From positions 22,240,559-22,304,558 of the forward strand of contig OZ038435.1 in the NCBI GenBank assembly GCA_964036275.1: a DNA stretch of 64,000 nucleotides, read 5' to 3'. Positions within the stretch are counted from its first letter, which is position 1. The number at the start of each line of letters is the position of its first letter. Origin of the DNA: Litoditis marina (Eukaryota > Nematoda > Chromadorea > Rhabditida > Rhabditidae). The notes beneath the pieces were generated by a model. The model did not search any database. It saw only the letters and a program-made list of their open reading frames with translations, and had not been told where the DNA came from. The position numbers and the translations under genes are program-made. Below are positions 1 through 11,009 of this stretch, piece by piece.

Positions 1-171
1 GAGGTTCCTTCCAATTTTCCACGAGACACGTGCCTTAGTACACGCAGGGAGAACATAATTGTTATTGTCTAAACACGACCGATTTAATGTAGTAGGCCAG
101 TGTTGATAAACCAGCTCTTACGTTATTTTCATTGAGTAATATGTTACTCATTGAGAATAAATTGATGTCTC
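1..171 (+). repeat. Class A monomer (reference copy, subtype A1)
   Basis: Diagnostic bases are CCAATTTTCCACG in the 5' part, GTTATTGTCTAAACACGACC in the middle, and CCAGCTCTTACGTTATTTTC followed by ATTGAGTAAT in the 3' part. A1 has TTCCTTCC and GTGCCTTAG. A2 (for example 514, 1280, 5717, 6570 and 8106) has GAGATACGTG. A3 (for example 2817, 4096 and 15720) has GAGACACGTGAC. Class A is usually followed by class B. The A1-B-C trio recurs at 1, 767, 5204, 26133 and 26988. Confidence 0.85.
133..150. other. Short dyad in class A (TGAGTAA/TTACTCA)
   Basis: TGAGTAA at 133-139 and TTACTCA at 144-150 form a perfect 7-bp inverted repeat with the 4-nt loop TATG. Other classes have GAAGTAAT or GAAGTTAT on the left side, which breaks or weakens the stem. 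It could extrude as a small hairpin; no role is shown. Confidence 0.5.
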
Positions 172-174
172 GAG
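169..174. other. CTCGAG at monomer border
   Basis: CTCGAG spans the border of monomers that end in GATGTCTC. Monomers that end in GATGTTTC read TTCGAG instead. The site therefore marks class order along the array and would give a ladder of multiples of 171 bp. Confidence 0.7.
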
Positions 175-179
175 GTTTT

Positions 180-196
180 TCCCGATTTCCCACAAG
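180..196 (-). other. Partial CENP-B-box-like match in class B
   Basis: The minus strand reads CTTGTGGGAAATCGGGA. Against NTTCGNNNNANNCGGGN it matches 7 of 9 fixed bases, missing the C and G of TTCG. Only class B has it. The two missed bases are in the conserved core, so a working box is unlikely; the match could be chance. Confidence 0.25.
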
Positions 197-197
197 A

Positions 198-205
198 CAC
201 GTGAC
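198..205 (-). other. CACGTGAC motif, first full copy (E-box / CDEI-like)
   Basis: On the minus strand this reads GTCACGTG, which fits the RTCACRTG consensus of the budding-yeast CDEI element and contains a bHLH E-box. It sits at monomer positions 27-34 in most non-C classes. Class C (GAAACGTG), A2 (GATACGTG) and A1 (CACGTGCC) alter it. Binding by any protein is not shown. Confidence 0.5.
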
Positions 206-342
206 TTAGTACACGCAGGGAGAACATAATTGTAATTGTCTAAACATGACCGATTTAATGTAGTAAGCCAGTGTTGATAAACCTTCTCTTACGTTACTTT
301 CATGAAGTTATATGTTACTCATTGAGAATAAGTTGATGTTTC

Positions 343-513
343 GAGGTTCCTCCCAATTTCCCACGAGAAACGTGACTTAGTACACGCAGGGAAAACATAA
401 TTGTAATTGTCTAAACATGACCAATTTAATGTAGTAGGCCAGTGTTGATAAACCTTCTCTTACGTTACTTTCATGAAGTAATAAGTTACTCATTGAGAAT
501 AAATTGATGTTTC
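343..513 (+). repeat. Class C monomer (reference copy)
   Basis: Defined by CACGAGAAACGTGAC, which destroys the CACGTG core, and GACCAATTTAATG instead of GACCGATTTAATG. It ends with GAAGTAAT in most copies and GAAGTTAT before the 82-bp partial unit. This copy also has GGGAAAACATAATT. It follows class B and usually precedes class A2 or the partial unit. Confidence 0.82.
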
Positions 514-766
514 GAGGTTCCTCCCAATTTTCCACGAGATACGTGACTTAGTACACGCAGGGAGAACATAATTGTTATTGTCTAAACACGACCGATTTAA
601 TGTAGTAGGCCAGTGTTGATAAACCAGCTCTTACGTTATTTTCATTGAGTAATATGTTACTCATTGAGAATGACCGATTTAATGTAGTAGGCCAGTGTTG
701 ATAAACCTTCTCTTACGTTACTTTCATGAAGTAATATGTTACTCATTGAGAATAAATTAATGTTTC
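514..766 (+). repeat. 171+82-bp monomer with 82-bp internal duplication
   Basis: The monomer reads to position 157 (TTGAGAA) and jumps to position 76 (TGACCGATTT), giving 253 bp; the extra unit is 671-752. One T is shared at the joint. The identical junction recurs with its extra unit starting at 3316, 4595, 16048, 18524, 19804, 22280, 24414, 25865, 32273, 35431, 36539, 40211, 41490, 43790, 47780 and 51764. In the inverted arm it appears at 56,503 and 60,497. One origin followed by spread is the simplest explanation. Confidence 0.9.
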
Positions 767-1450
767 GAGGTTCCTTCCAATTTTCCACGAGACACGTGCC
801 TTAGTACACGCAGGGAGAACATAATTGTTATTGTCTAAACACGACCGATTTAATGTAGTAGGCCAGTGTTGATAAACCAGCTCTTACGTTATTTTCATTG
901 AGTAATATGTTACTCATTGAGAATAAATTGATGTCTCGAGGTTTTTCCCGATTTCCCACAAGACACGTGACTTAGTACACGCAGGGAGAACATAATTGTA
1001 ATTGTCTAAACATGACCGATTTAATGTAGTAAGCCAGTGTTGATAAACCTTCTCTTACGTTACTTTCATGAAGTTATATGTTACTCATTGAGAATAAGTT
1101 GATGTTTCGAGGTTCCTCCCAATTTCCCACGAGAAACGTGACTTAGTACACGCAGGGAAAACATAATTGTAATTGTCTAAACATGACCAATTTAATGTAG
1201 TAGGCCAGTGTTGATAAACCTTCTCTTACGTTACTTTCATGAAGTAATATGTTACTCATTGAGAATAAATTGATGTTTCGAGGTTCCTCCTAATTTTCCA
1301 CGAGATACGTGACTTAGTACACGCAGGGAGAACATAATTGTTATTGTCTAAACACGACCGATTTAATGTAGTAGGCCAGTGTTGATAAACCAGCTCTTAC
1401 GTTATTTTCATTGAGTAATATGTTACTCATTGAGAATAAGTTGATGTCTC

Positions 1451-1621
1451 GAGGTTCCTCCCAATTTCCCACGAGACACGTGACTTAGTACACGCAGGGA
1501 GAACATAATTGTAAGTGTCTTAACATGACCGATTTAATGTAGTAGGCCAGTGTTGATAAACCTTCTCTTACGTTACCTTCATGAAGTTATATGTTACTCA
1601 TTGAGAATAAGTTGATGTCTC
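1451..1621 (+). repeat. Class E monomer (reference copy)
   Basis: Defined by GTAAGTGTCTTAACATGACC and GTTACCTTCATGAAGTTAT. Class E usually alternates with class F. The class E/F domains lie at 1451-2645, 9642-15719 and 27843-29894, and recur inside the 3158-bp duplication. Confidence 0.82.
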
Positions 1622-1792
1622 GAGGTTCCTCCCAATTTCCCACGAGACACGTGACTTAGTACACGCAGGGAGAACATAATTGTAATTGTCTTAACATGAC
1701 CGATTTAATGTAGTAGGCCAGTGTTGATAAACCTTCTCTTACGTTACTTTCATGAAGTTATATGTTACTCATTGAGAATAAATTGATGTTTC
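1622..1792 (+). repeat. Class F monomer (reference copy)
   Basis: Defined by GTAATTGTCTTAACATGACC with CCTTCTCTTACGTTACTTTC and GAAGTTAT. This is the form closest to an overall consensus. A subtype with GTTTCTCCCAGTTTCCC and TTAGTGCACG marks the 513-bp trimer at 9984-11446. Confidence 0.8.
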
Positions 1793-2645
1793 GAGGTTCC
1801 TCCCGATTTCCCACGAGACACTTGACTTAGTACACGCAGGGAGAACATAATTGTAAGTGTCTTAACATGACCGATTTAATGTAGTAGGTCAGTGTTGATG
1901 ACCTTCTCTTACGTTACTTTCATGAAGTTATATGTTACTCATTGAGATTAAATTGATGTCTCGAGGTTCCTCCCAATTTCCCACGAGACACGTGACTTAG
2001 TACACGCAGGGAGAACATAATTGTAATTGTCTAAACATGACCGATTTAATGTAGTAGGTCAGTGTTGATAACCTTCTCTTACGTTACTTTCATGAAGTTA
2101 TATGTTACTCATTGAGAATAAGTTGATGTCTCGAGGTTCCTCCCAATTTCCCACGAGACACGTGACTTAGTACACGCAGGGAGAACATAATTGTAAGTGT
2201 CTTAACATGACCGATTTAATGTAGTAGGCCAGTGTTGATAAACCTTCTCTTACGTTACCTCCATGAAGTTATATGTTACTCATTGAGAATAAGTTGATGT
2301 CTCGAGGTTTCTCCCAATTTCCCACGAGACACGTGACTTAGTACACGCAGGGAGAACATAATTGTAATTGTCTTAACATGACCGATTTAATGTAGTAGGC
2401 CAGTGTTGATAAACCTTCTCTTACGTTACTTTCATGAAGTTATATGTTACTCATTGAGAATAAGTTGATGTCTCGAGGTTCCTCCCAATTTCCCACGAGA
2501 CACGTGACTTGGTACACGCAGGGAGAACATAATTGTAATTGTCTTAACATGACCGATTTAATGTAGTAGGCCAGTGTTGATAAACCTTCTCTTACGTTAC
2601 TTTCATGAAGTAATATGTTACTCATTGAGAATAAATTGATGTTTC

Positions 2646-2816
2646 GAGGTTCCTCCCAATTTCCCACGAGACACGTGACTTAGTACACGCAGGGAGAACA
2701 TAATTGTTATTGTCTAAACATGACCGATTTAATGTAGTAGGCCAGTGTTGATAAACCTTCTCTTACGTTACTTTCATGAAGTAATATATTACTCATTGAG
2801 AATAAATTGATGTTTC
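2646..2816 (+). repeat. Class D monomer (reference copy)
   Basis: CACGAGACACGTGAC is followed by GTTATTGTCTAAACATGACC and ends with GAAGTAAT and TTGATGTTTC. This copy carries the private variant TAATATATTACTC, starting at 2782 and repeated exactly once, at 4061. That pair fixes the 1279-bp period of the surrounding duplication. Confidence 0.8.
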
Positions 2817-3753
2817 GAGGTTCCTCCCAATTTTCCACGAGACACGTGACTTAGTACACGCAGGGAGAACATAATTGTTATTGTCTAAACACGACCGATT
2901 TAATGTAGTAGGCCAGTGTTGATAAACCAGCTCTTACGTTATTTTCATTGAGTAATATGTTACTCATTGAGAATAAATTGATGTCTCGAGGTTTTTCCCG
3001 ATTTCCCACAAGACACGTGACTTAGTACACGCAGGGAGAACATAATTGTAATTGTCTAAACATGACCGATTTAATGTAGTAGGCCAGTGTTGATAAACCT
3101 TCTCTTACGTTACTTTCATGAAGTTATATGTTACTCATTGAGAATAAGTTGATGTTTCGAGGTTCCTCCCAATTTCCCACAAGAAACGTGACTTAGTACA
3201 CGCAGGGAGAACATAATTGTAATTGTCTAAACATGACCAATTTAATGTAGTAGGCCAGTGTTGATAAACCTTCTCTTACGTTACTTTCATGAAGTTATAT
3301 GTTACTCATTGAGAATGACCGATTTAATGTAGTAGGCCAGTGTTGATAAACCTTCTCTTACGTTACTTTCATGAAGTAATATGTTACTCATTGAGAATAA
3401 ATTGATGTTTCGAGGTTCCTCCCAATTTCCCACGAGACACGTGACTTAGTACACGCAGGGAGAACATAATTGTTATTGTCTAAACATGACCGATTTAATG
3501 TAGTAGGCCAGTGTTGATAAACCTTCTCTTACGTTACTTTCATGAAGTAATATGTTACTCATTGAGAATAAATTAATGTTTCGAGGTTCCTTCCAATTTT
3601 CCACGAGACACGTGCCTTAGTACACGCAGGGAGAACATAATTGTTATTGTCTAAACACGACCGATTTAATGTAGTAGGCCAGTGTTGATAAACCTTCTCT
3701 TACGTTACTTTCATGAAGTAATATGTTACTCATTGAGAATAAATTGATGTTTC

Positions 3754-3924
3754 AAGGTTCCTCCCAATTTCCCACGAGACACGTGACTCAGTACACGCAG
3801 GGAGAACATAATTGTAACTGTCTAAACATGACCGATTTAATGTAGTAGGCCAGTGTTGATGAACCTTCTTTTACGTTACTTTCATGAAGTAATATGTTAC
3901 TCATTGAGAATAAATTGATGTTTC
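3754..3924 (+). repeat. Class H monomer (reference copy)
   Basis: Defined by TTTCAAGG just before and at its start, GTGACTCAGTACACG, GTAACTGTCTAAACATG and GTTGATGAACCTTCTTTTACG. The loss of the XhoI-type CTCGAG at its border is characteristic. Related copies lie around 12.16, 14.2, 31.6, 34.8, 39.55, 42.95, 45.9, 46.95 and 50.8 kb. It typically follows class I. Confidence 0.8.
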
Positions 3925-5203
3925 GAGGTTCCTCCCAATTTCCCACGAGACACGTGACTTAGTACACGCAGGGAGAACATAATTGTTATTGTCTAAACAT
4001 GACCGATTTAATGTAGTAGGCCAGTGTTGATAAACCTTCTCTTACGTTACTTTCATGAAGTAATATATTACTCATTGAGAATAAATTGATGTTTCGAGGT
4101 TCCTCCCAATTTTCCACGAGACACGTGACTTAGTACACGCAGGGAGAACATAATTGTTATTGTCTAAACACGACCGATTTAATGTAGTAGGCCAGTGTTG
4201 ATAAACCAGCTCTTACGTTATTTTCATTGAGTAATATGTTACTCATTGAGAATAAATTGATGTCTCGAGGTTTTTCCCGATTTCCCACAAGACACGTGAC
4301 TTAGTACACGCAGGGAGAACATAATTGTAATTGTCTAAACATGACCGATTTAATGTAGTAGGCCAGTGTTGATAAACCTTCTCTTACGTTACTTTCATGA
4401 AGTTATATGTTACTCATTGAGAATAAGTTGATGTTTCGAGGTTCCTCCCAATTTCCCACAAGAAACGTGACTTAGTACACGCAGGGAGAACATAATTGTA
4501 ATTGTCTAAACATGACCAATTTAATGTAGTAGGCCAGTGTTGATAAACCTTCTCTTACGTTACTTTCATGAAGTTATATGTTACTCATTGAGAATGACCG
4601 ATTTAATGTAGTAGGCCAGTGTTGATAAACCTTCTCTTACGTTACTTTCATGAAGTAATATGTTACTCATTGAGAATAAATTGATGTTTCGAGGTTCCTC
4701 CCAATTTCCCACGAGACACGTGACTTAGTACACGCAGGGAGAACATAATTGTTATTGTCTAAACATGACCGATTTAATGTAGTAGGCCAGTGTTGATAAA
4801 CCTTCTCTTACGTTACTTTCATGAAGTAATATGTTACTCATTGAGAATAAATTAATGTTTCGAGGTTCCTTCCAATTTTCCACGAGACACGTGCCTTAGT
4901 ACACGCAGGGAGAACATAATTGTTATTGTCTAAACACGACCGATTTAATGTAGTAGGCCAGTGTTGATAAACCTTCTCTTACGTTACTTTCATGAAGTAA
5001 TATGTTACTCATTGAGAATAAATTGATGTTTCGAGGTTCCTCCCAATTTCCCACGAGACACGTGACTTAGTACACGCAGGGAGAACATAATTGTTATTGT
5101 CTAAACATGACCGATTTAATGTAGTAGGCCAGTGTTGATAAACCTTCTCTTACGTTACTTTCATGAAGTAATATGTTACTCATTGAGAATAAATTAATGT
5201 TTC

Positions 5204-5716
5204 GAGGTTCCTTCCAATTTTCCACGAGACACGTGCCTTAGTACACGCAGGGAGAACATAATTGTTATTGTCTAAACACGACCGATTTAATGTAGTAGGC
5301 CAGTGTTGATAAACCAGCTCTTACGTTATTTTCATTGAGTAATATGTTACTCATTGAGAATAAATTGATGTCTCGAGGTTTTTCCCGATTTCCCACAAGA
5401 CACGTGACTTAGTACACGCAGGGAAAACATAATTGTAATTGTCTAAACATGACCGATTTAATGTAGTAAGCCAGTGTTGATAAACCTTCTCTTACGTTAC
5501 TTTCATGAAGTTATATGTTACTCATTGAGAATAAGTTGATGTTTCGAGGTTCCTCCCAATTTCCCACGAGAAACGTGACTTAGTACACGCAGGGAGAACA
5601 TAATTGTAATTGTCTAAACATAACCAATTTAATGTAGTAGGCCAGTGTTGATAAACCTTCTCTTACGTTACTTTCATGAAGTAATATGTTACTCATTGAG
5701 AATAAATTGATGTTTC
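5204..5716 (+). repeat. A1-B-C trio
   Basis: Three monomers repeating the order seen at 1-513 and 767-1279. The class C copy has the private variant CATAACCAATTTAATG near 5620, which returns near 6470. Confidence 0.8.
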
Positions 5717-7422
5717 GAGGTTCCTCCCAATTTTCCACGAGATACGTGACTTAGTACACGCAGGGAGAACATAATTGTTATTGTCTAAACACGACCGATT
5801 TAATGTAGTAGGCCAGTGTTGATAAACCAGCTCTTACGTTATTTTCATTGAGTAATATGTTACTCATTGAGAATAAGTTGATGTCTCGAGGTTCCTCCCA
5901 ATTTCCCACGAGACACGTGACTTAGTACACGCAGGGAGAACATAATTGTAAGTGTCTTAACATGACCGATTTAATGTAGTAGGCCAGTGTTGATAAACCT
6001 TCTCTTACGTTACTTTCATGAAGTTATATGTTACTCATTGAGAATAAGTTGATGTTTCGAGGTTCCTCCCAATTTCCCACGAGAAACGTGACTTAGTACA
6101 CGCAGGGAGAACATAATTGTAATTGTCTAAACATGACCGATTTAATGTAGAAGGCCAGTGTTGATAAACCTTCTCTTACGTTACTTTCATGAAGTTATAT
6201 GTTACTCATTGAAAATAAATTGATGTCTCGAGGTTCCTCCCAATTTCCCACGACACACGTGACTTAGTACACGCAGGGAGAACATATGTAATTGTCTAAA
6301 CATGACCAATTTAATGTAGTAGGCCAGTGTTGATAAACCTTCTCTTACGTTACTTTCATGAAGTTATATGTTACTCATTGAGAATAAGTTGATGTTTCGA
6401 GGTTCCTCCCAATTTCCCACGAGAAACGTGACTTAGTACACCCAGGGAGAACATAATTGTAATTGTCTAAACATAACCAATTTAATGTAGTAGGCCAGTG
6501 TTGATAAACCTTCTCTTACGTTACTTTCATGAAGTAATATGTTACTCATTGAGAATAAATTGATGTTTCGAGGTTCCTCCCAATTTTCCACGAGATACGT
6601 GACTTAGTACACGCAGGGAGAACATAATTGTTATTGTCTAAACACGACCGATTTAATGTAGTAGGCCAGTGTTGATAAACCAGCTCTTACGTTATTTTCA
6701 TTGAGTAATATGTTACTCATTGAGAATAAGTTGATGTCTCGAGGTTCCTCCCAATTTCCCACGAGACACGTGACTTAGTACACGCAGGGAGAACATAATT
6801 GTAAGTGTCCTAACATGACCGATTTAATGTAGTAGGCCAGTGTTGATAAACCTTCTCTTACGTTACTTTCATGAAGTTATATGTTACTCATTGAGAATAA
6901 GTTGATGTTTCGAGGTTCCTCCCAATTTCCCACGAGAAACGTGACTTAGTACACGCAGGGAGAACATAATTGTAATTGTCTAAACATGACCGATTTAATG
7001 TAGAAGGCCAGTGTTGATAAACCTTCTCTTACGTTACTTTCATGAAGTTATATGTTACTCATTGAAAATAAATTGATGTCTCGAGGTTCCTCCCAATTTC
7101 CCACGACACACGTGACTTAGTACACGCAGGGAGAACATATGTAATTGCCTAAACATGACCAATTTAATGTAGTAGGCCAGTGTTGATAAACCTTCTCTTA
7201 CGTTACTTTCATGAAGTAATATGTTACTCATTGAGAATAAATTGATGTTTCAAGGTTCCTCCCAATTTCCCACGAGAAACGTGACTTAGTACACGCAGGG
7301 AGAACATAATTGTAATTGTCTAAACATGACCGATTTAATGTAGTAGGCCAGTGTTGATAAACCTTCTCTTACGTTACTTTCATGAAGTAATATGTTACTC
7401 ATTGAGAATAAATTGATGTCTC
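5717..7422 (+). repeat. 853-bp tandem duplication
   Basis: 5717-6569 and 6570-7422 share the order A2, E-like, C-like with GTAGAAGGCC, J (169 bp) and a C-type monomer (5 x 171 - 2 = 853). They differ by GTGTCTTAAC versus GTGTCCTAAC and in the last monomer. The second copy is also the start of the 1536-bp unit, so this duplication is probably the older one. Confidence 0.85.
6230..6398 (+). repeat. Class J monomer, 169 bp (reference copy)
   Basis: Two bases shorter than normal: GAACATATGTAATTG replaces GAACATAATTGTAATTG. It also has CACGACACACGTGAC. Copies occur at 7083 and 8619, in the noisy part near 52,870 and 54,070, and in the inverted arm. The last left-arm copy contains the palindrome axis. 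Confidence 0.82.
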
Positions 7423-9641
7423 GAGGTTTTTCCCGATTTCCCACAAGACACGTGACTTAGTACACGCAGGGATAACATAATTGTAATTGTCTAAACATGA
7501 CCGTTTAATGTAGTAGGCCAGTGTTGATAAACCTTCTCTTACGTTACTTTCATGAAGTTATATGTTACTCATTGAGAATAAGTTGATGTTTCGAGGTTCC
7601 TCCCAATTTCCCACGAGAAACGTGACTTAGTACACGCAGGGAGAACATAATTGTAATTGTCTAAACATGACCGATTTAATGTAGTAGGCCAGTGTTGATA
7701 AACCTTCTCTTACGTTACTTTCGTGAAGTCATATGTTACTCATTGAGAATAAGTTGATGTCTCGAGGTTCCTCCCAATTTCCCACGAGACACGTGACTTA
7801 GTACACGCAGGGAGAACATAATTGTAATTGTCTTAACATGACCGATTTAATGTAGTAGGCCAGTGTTGATAAACCATCTTATACGTTACCTTCATGAAGT
7901 AATATGTTACTCATTGAAAATAAATTGATGTCTCGAGGTTCCTCCCAATTTCCCACGAGACACGTGACTTAGTACACGCAGGGAGAACATAATTGTAATT
8001 GTCTAAACATGACCGATTTAATGTAGTAGGCCAGTGTTGATAAACCTTCTCTTACGTTACTTTCATGAAGTAATATGTTACTCATTGAGAATAAATTGAT
8101 GTTTCGAGGTTCCTCCCAATTTTCCACGAGATACGTGACTTAGTACACGCAGGGAGAACATAATTGTTATTGTCTAAACACGACCGATTTAATGTAGTAG
8201 GCCAGTGTTGATAAACCAGCTCTTACGTTATTTTCATTGAGTAATATGTTACTCATTGAGAATAAGTTGATGTCTCGAGGTTCCTCCCAATTTCCCACGA
8301 GACACGTGACTTAGTACACGCAGGGAGAACATAATTGTAAGTGTCCTAACATGACCGATTTAATGTAGTAGGCCAGTGTTGATAAACCTTCTCTTACGTT
8401 ACTTTCATGAAGTTATATGTTACTCATTGAGAATAAGTTGATGTTTCGAGGTTCCTCCCAATTTCCCACGAGAAACGTGACTTAGTACACGCAGGGAGAA
8501 CATAATTGTAATTGTCTAAACATGACCGATTTAATGTAGAAGGCCAGTGTTGATAAACCTTCTCTTACGTTACTTTCATGAAGTTATATGTTACTCATTG
8601 AAAATAAATTGATGTCTCGAGGTTCCTCCCAATTTCCCACGACACACGTGACTTAGTACACGCAGGGAGAACATATGTAATTGCCTAAACATGACCAATT
8701 TAATGTAGTAGGCCAGTGTTGATAAACCTTCTCTTACGTTACTTTCATGAAGTAATATGTTACTCATTGAGAATAAATTGATGTTTCAAGGTTCCTCCCA
8801 ATTTCCCACGAGAAACGTGACTTAGTACACGCAGGGAGAACATAATTGTAATTGTCTAAACATGACCGATTTAATGTAGTAGGCCAGTGTTGATAAACCT
8901 TCTCTTACGTTACTTTCATGAAGTAATATGTTACTCATTGAGAATAAATTGATGTCTCGAGGTTTTTCCCGATTTCCCACAAGACACGTGACTTAGTACA
9001 CGCAGGGATAACATAATTGTAATTGTCTAAACATGACCGTTTAATGTAGTAGGCCAGTGTTGATAAACCTTCTCTTACGTTACTTTCATGAAGTTATATG
9101 TTACTCATTGAGAATAAGTTGATGTTTCGAGGTTCCTCCCAATTTCCCACGAGAAACGTGACTTAGTACACGCAGGGAGAACATAATTGTAATTGTCTAA
9201 ACATGACCGATTTAATGTAGTAGGCCAGTGTTGATAAACCTTCTCTTACGTTACTTTCGTGAAGTCATATGTTACTCATTGAGAATAAGTTGATGTCTCG
9301 AGGTTCCTCCCAATTTCCCACGAGACACGTGACTTAGTACACGCAGGGAGAACATAATTGTAATTGTCTTAACATGACCGATTTAATGTAGTAGGCCAGT
9401 GTTGATAAACCATCTTATACGTTACCTTCATGAAGTAATATGTTACTCATTGAAAATAAATTGATGTCTCGAGGTTCCTCCCAATTTCCCACGAGACACG
9501 TGACTTAGTACACGCAGGGAGAACATAATTGTAATTGTCTAAACATGACCGATTTAATGTAGTAGGCCAGTGTTGATAAACCTTCTCTTACGTTACTTTC
9601 ATGAAGTTATATGTTACTCATTGAGAATAAGTTGATGTCTC
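6570..9641 (+). repeat. 1536-bp tandem duplication
   Basis: Copies are 6570-8105 and 8106-9641, nine monomers each with one 169-bp and one 170-bp member (7 x 171 + 169 + 170 = 1536). Private marks repeat at exactly this spacing: GGGATAACAT (GATAAC at 7471 and 9007), GTGTCCTAAC, GACCGTTTAATG, TTTCGTGAAGTCATATG and CCATCTTATACG. The copies look almost identical, so the event is recent. Confidence 0.93.
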
Positions 9642-11009
9642 GAGGTTCCTCCCAATTTCCCACGAGACACGTGACTTAGTACACGCAGGGAGAACATAAT
9701 TGTAATTGTCTTAACATGACCGATTTAATGTAGTAGGCCAGTGTTGATAAACCTTCTCTTACGTTACCTTCATGAAGTTATATGTTACTCATTGAGAATA
9801 AGTTGATGTCTCGAGGTTCCTCCCAATTTCCCACGAGACACGTGACTTAGTACACGCAGGGAGAACATAATTGTAATTGTCTTAACATGACCGATTTAAT
9901 GTAGTAGGCCAGTGTTGATAAACCTTCTCTTACGTTACTTTCATGAAGTTATATGTTACTCATTGAGAATAAGTTGATGTCTCGAGGTTCCTCCCAATTT
10001 CCCACGAGACACGTGACTTAGTACACGCAGGGAGAACATAATTGTAATTGTCTAAACATGACCGATTTAATGTAGTAGGTCAGTGTTGATAAACCTTCTC
10101 TTACGTTACTTTCATGAAGTTATATGTTACTCATTGAGAATAAGTTGATGTCTCGAGGTTCCTCCCAATTTCCCACGAGACACGTGACTTAGTACACGCA
10201 GGGAGAACATAATTGTAAGTGTCTTAACATGACCGATTTAATGTAGTAGGCCAGTGTTGATAAACCTTCTCTTACGTTACCTTCATGAAGTTATATGTTA
10301 CTCATTGAGAATAAGTTGATGTCTCGAGGTTTCTCCCAGTTTCCCACGAGACACGTGACTTAGTGCACGCAGGGAGAACATAATTGTAATTGTCTTAACA
10401 TGACCGATTTAATGTAGTAGGCCAGTGTTGATAAACCTTCTCTTACGTTACTTTCATGAAGTTATATGTTACTCATTGAGAATAAGTTGATGTCTCGAGG
10501 TTCCTCCCAATTTCCCACGAGACACGTGACTTAGTACACGCAGGGAGAACATAATTGTAATTGTCTTAACATGACCGATTCAATGTAGTAGGTCAGTGTT
10601 GATAAACCTTCTCTTACGTTACTTTCATGAAGTTATATGTTACTCATTGAGAATAAGTTGATGTCTCGAGGTTCCTCCCAATTTCCCACGAGACACGTGA
10701 CTTAGTACACGCAGGGAGAACATAATTGTAAGTGTCTTAACATGACCGATTTAATGTAGTAGGCCAGTGTTGATAAACCTTCTCTTACGTTACCTTCATG
10801 AAGTTATATGTTACTCATTGAGAATAAGTTGATGTCTCGAGGTTTCTCCCAGTTTCCCACGAGACACGTGACTTAGTGCACGCAGGGAGAACATAATTGT
10901 AATTGTCTTAACATGACCGATTTAATGTAGTAGGCCAGTGTTGATAAACCTTCTCTTACGTTACTTTCATGAAGTTATATGTTACTCATTGAGAATAAGT
11001 TGATGTCTC

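Larger units (their letters stand above)
172..342 (+). repeat. Class B monomer (reference copy)
   Basis: Defined by GAGGTTTTTCCCGATTTCCC, then ACAAGACACGTGAC, GTAATTGTCTAAACATGACC and CCTTCTCTTACG. It ends with GAAGTTATATG. It nearly always follows class A. It is the only class with TCCCGATTTCCCACAAG, the partial CENP-B-box match. A 170-bp subtype with GGGATAACAT and GACCGTTTAATG occurs at 7423 and one 1536-bp period later. Confidence 0.85.
1..1426 (+). repeat. 766-bp tandem duplication (A1-B-C-A2)
   Basis: 1-660 matches 767-1426 with few differences: AATAAGTTAC near 484 versus AATATGTTAC near 1250, and one C/T change near 1290. The first copy is four monomers plus the 82-bp partial unit (4 x 171 + 82 = 766). 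The second copy lacks the partial unit and runs on into class E. Confidence 0.88.
1451..2645 (+). repeat. Class E/F domain
   Basis: Seven monomers starting at 1451, 1622, 1793, 1963, 2133, 2304 and 2475. Two are 170 bp long: GTTGATGACC near 1896 and GTTGATAACC near 2065. No class A or B monomer is present. At about 2510 ACTTGGTAC replaces ACTTAGTAC, which removes one stop codon on the minus strand and lets a 75-codon frame stay open at 2440-2667. I regard that frame as accidental. Confidence 0.85.
2646..5203 (+). repeat. 1279-bp tandem duplication
   Basis: Copy 1 is 2646-3924 and copy 2 is 3925-5203. Each has the order D, A3, B, C plus 82-bp unit, D, an A1/D hybrid and a last monomer (7 x 171 + 82 = 1279). 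The variant TAATATATTACTC at 2782 and 4061 gives the period exactly, as does the TTAATG-preceded TTCCTTCC monomer at 3583 and 4862. The copies differ mainly in the last monomer: class H at 3754 and class D at 5033. Confidence 0.92.

Noticed and set aside
343..513. Fixed four-monomer higher-order repeat (A-B-C-A2)
   Set aside because: The order recurs at several places but is not continued tandemly. Neighbours and periods change, so it is a shared module, not the array's repeat unit.
671..752. Insertion of a small mobile element at the 82-bp unit
   Set aside because: The 82 bp are monomer positions 76-157 themselves, with no terminal repeats or foreign sequence; it is an internal duplication.
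2440..2667. 75-codon minus-strand open frame reading through one and a half monomers
   Set aside because: It exists only because one substitution near 2510 removes the per-monomer TAA. Its product is satellite translation with no domain, and no ribosome site or promoter is visible.
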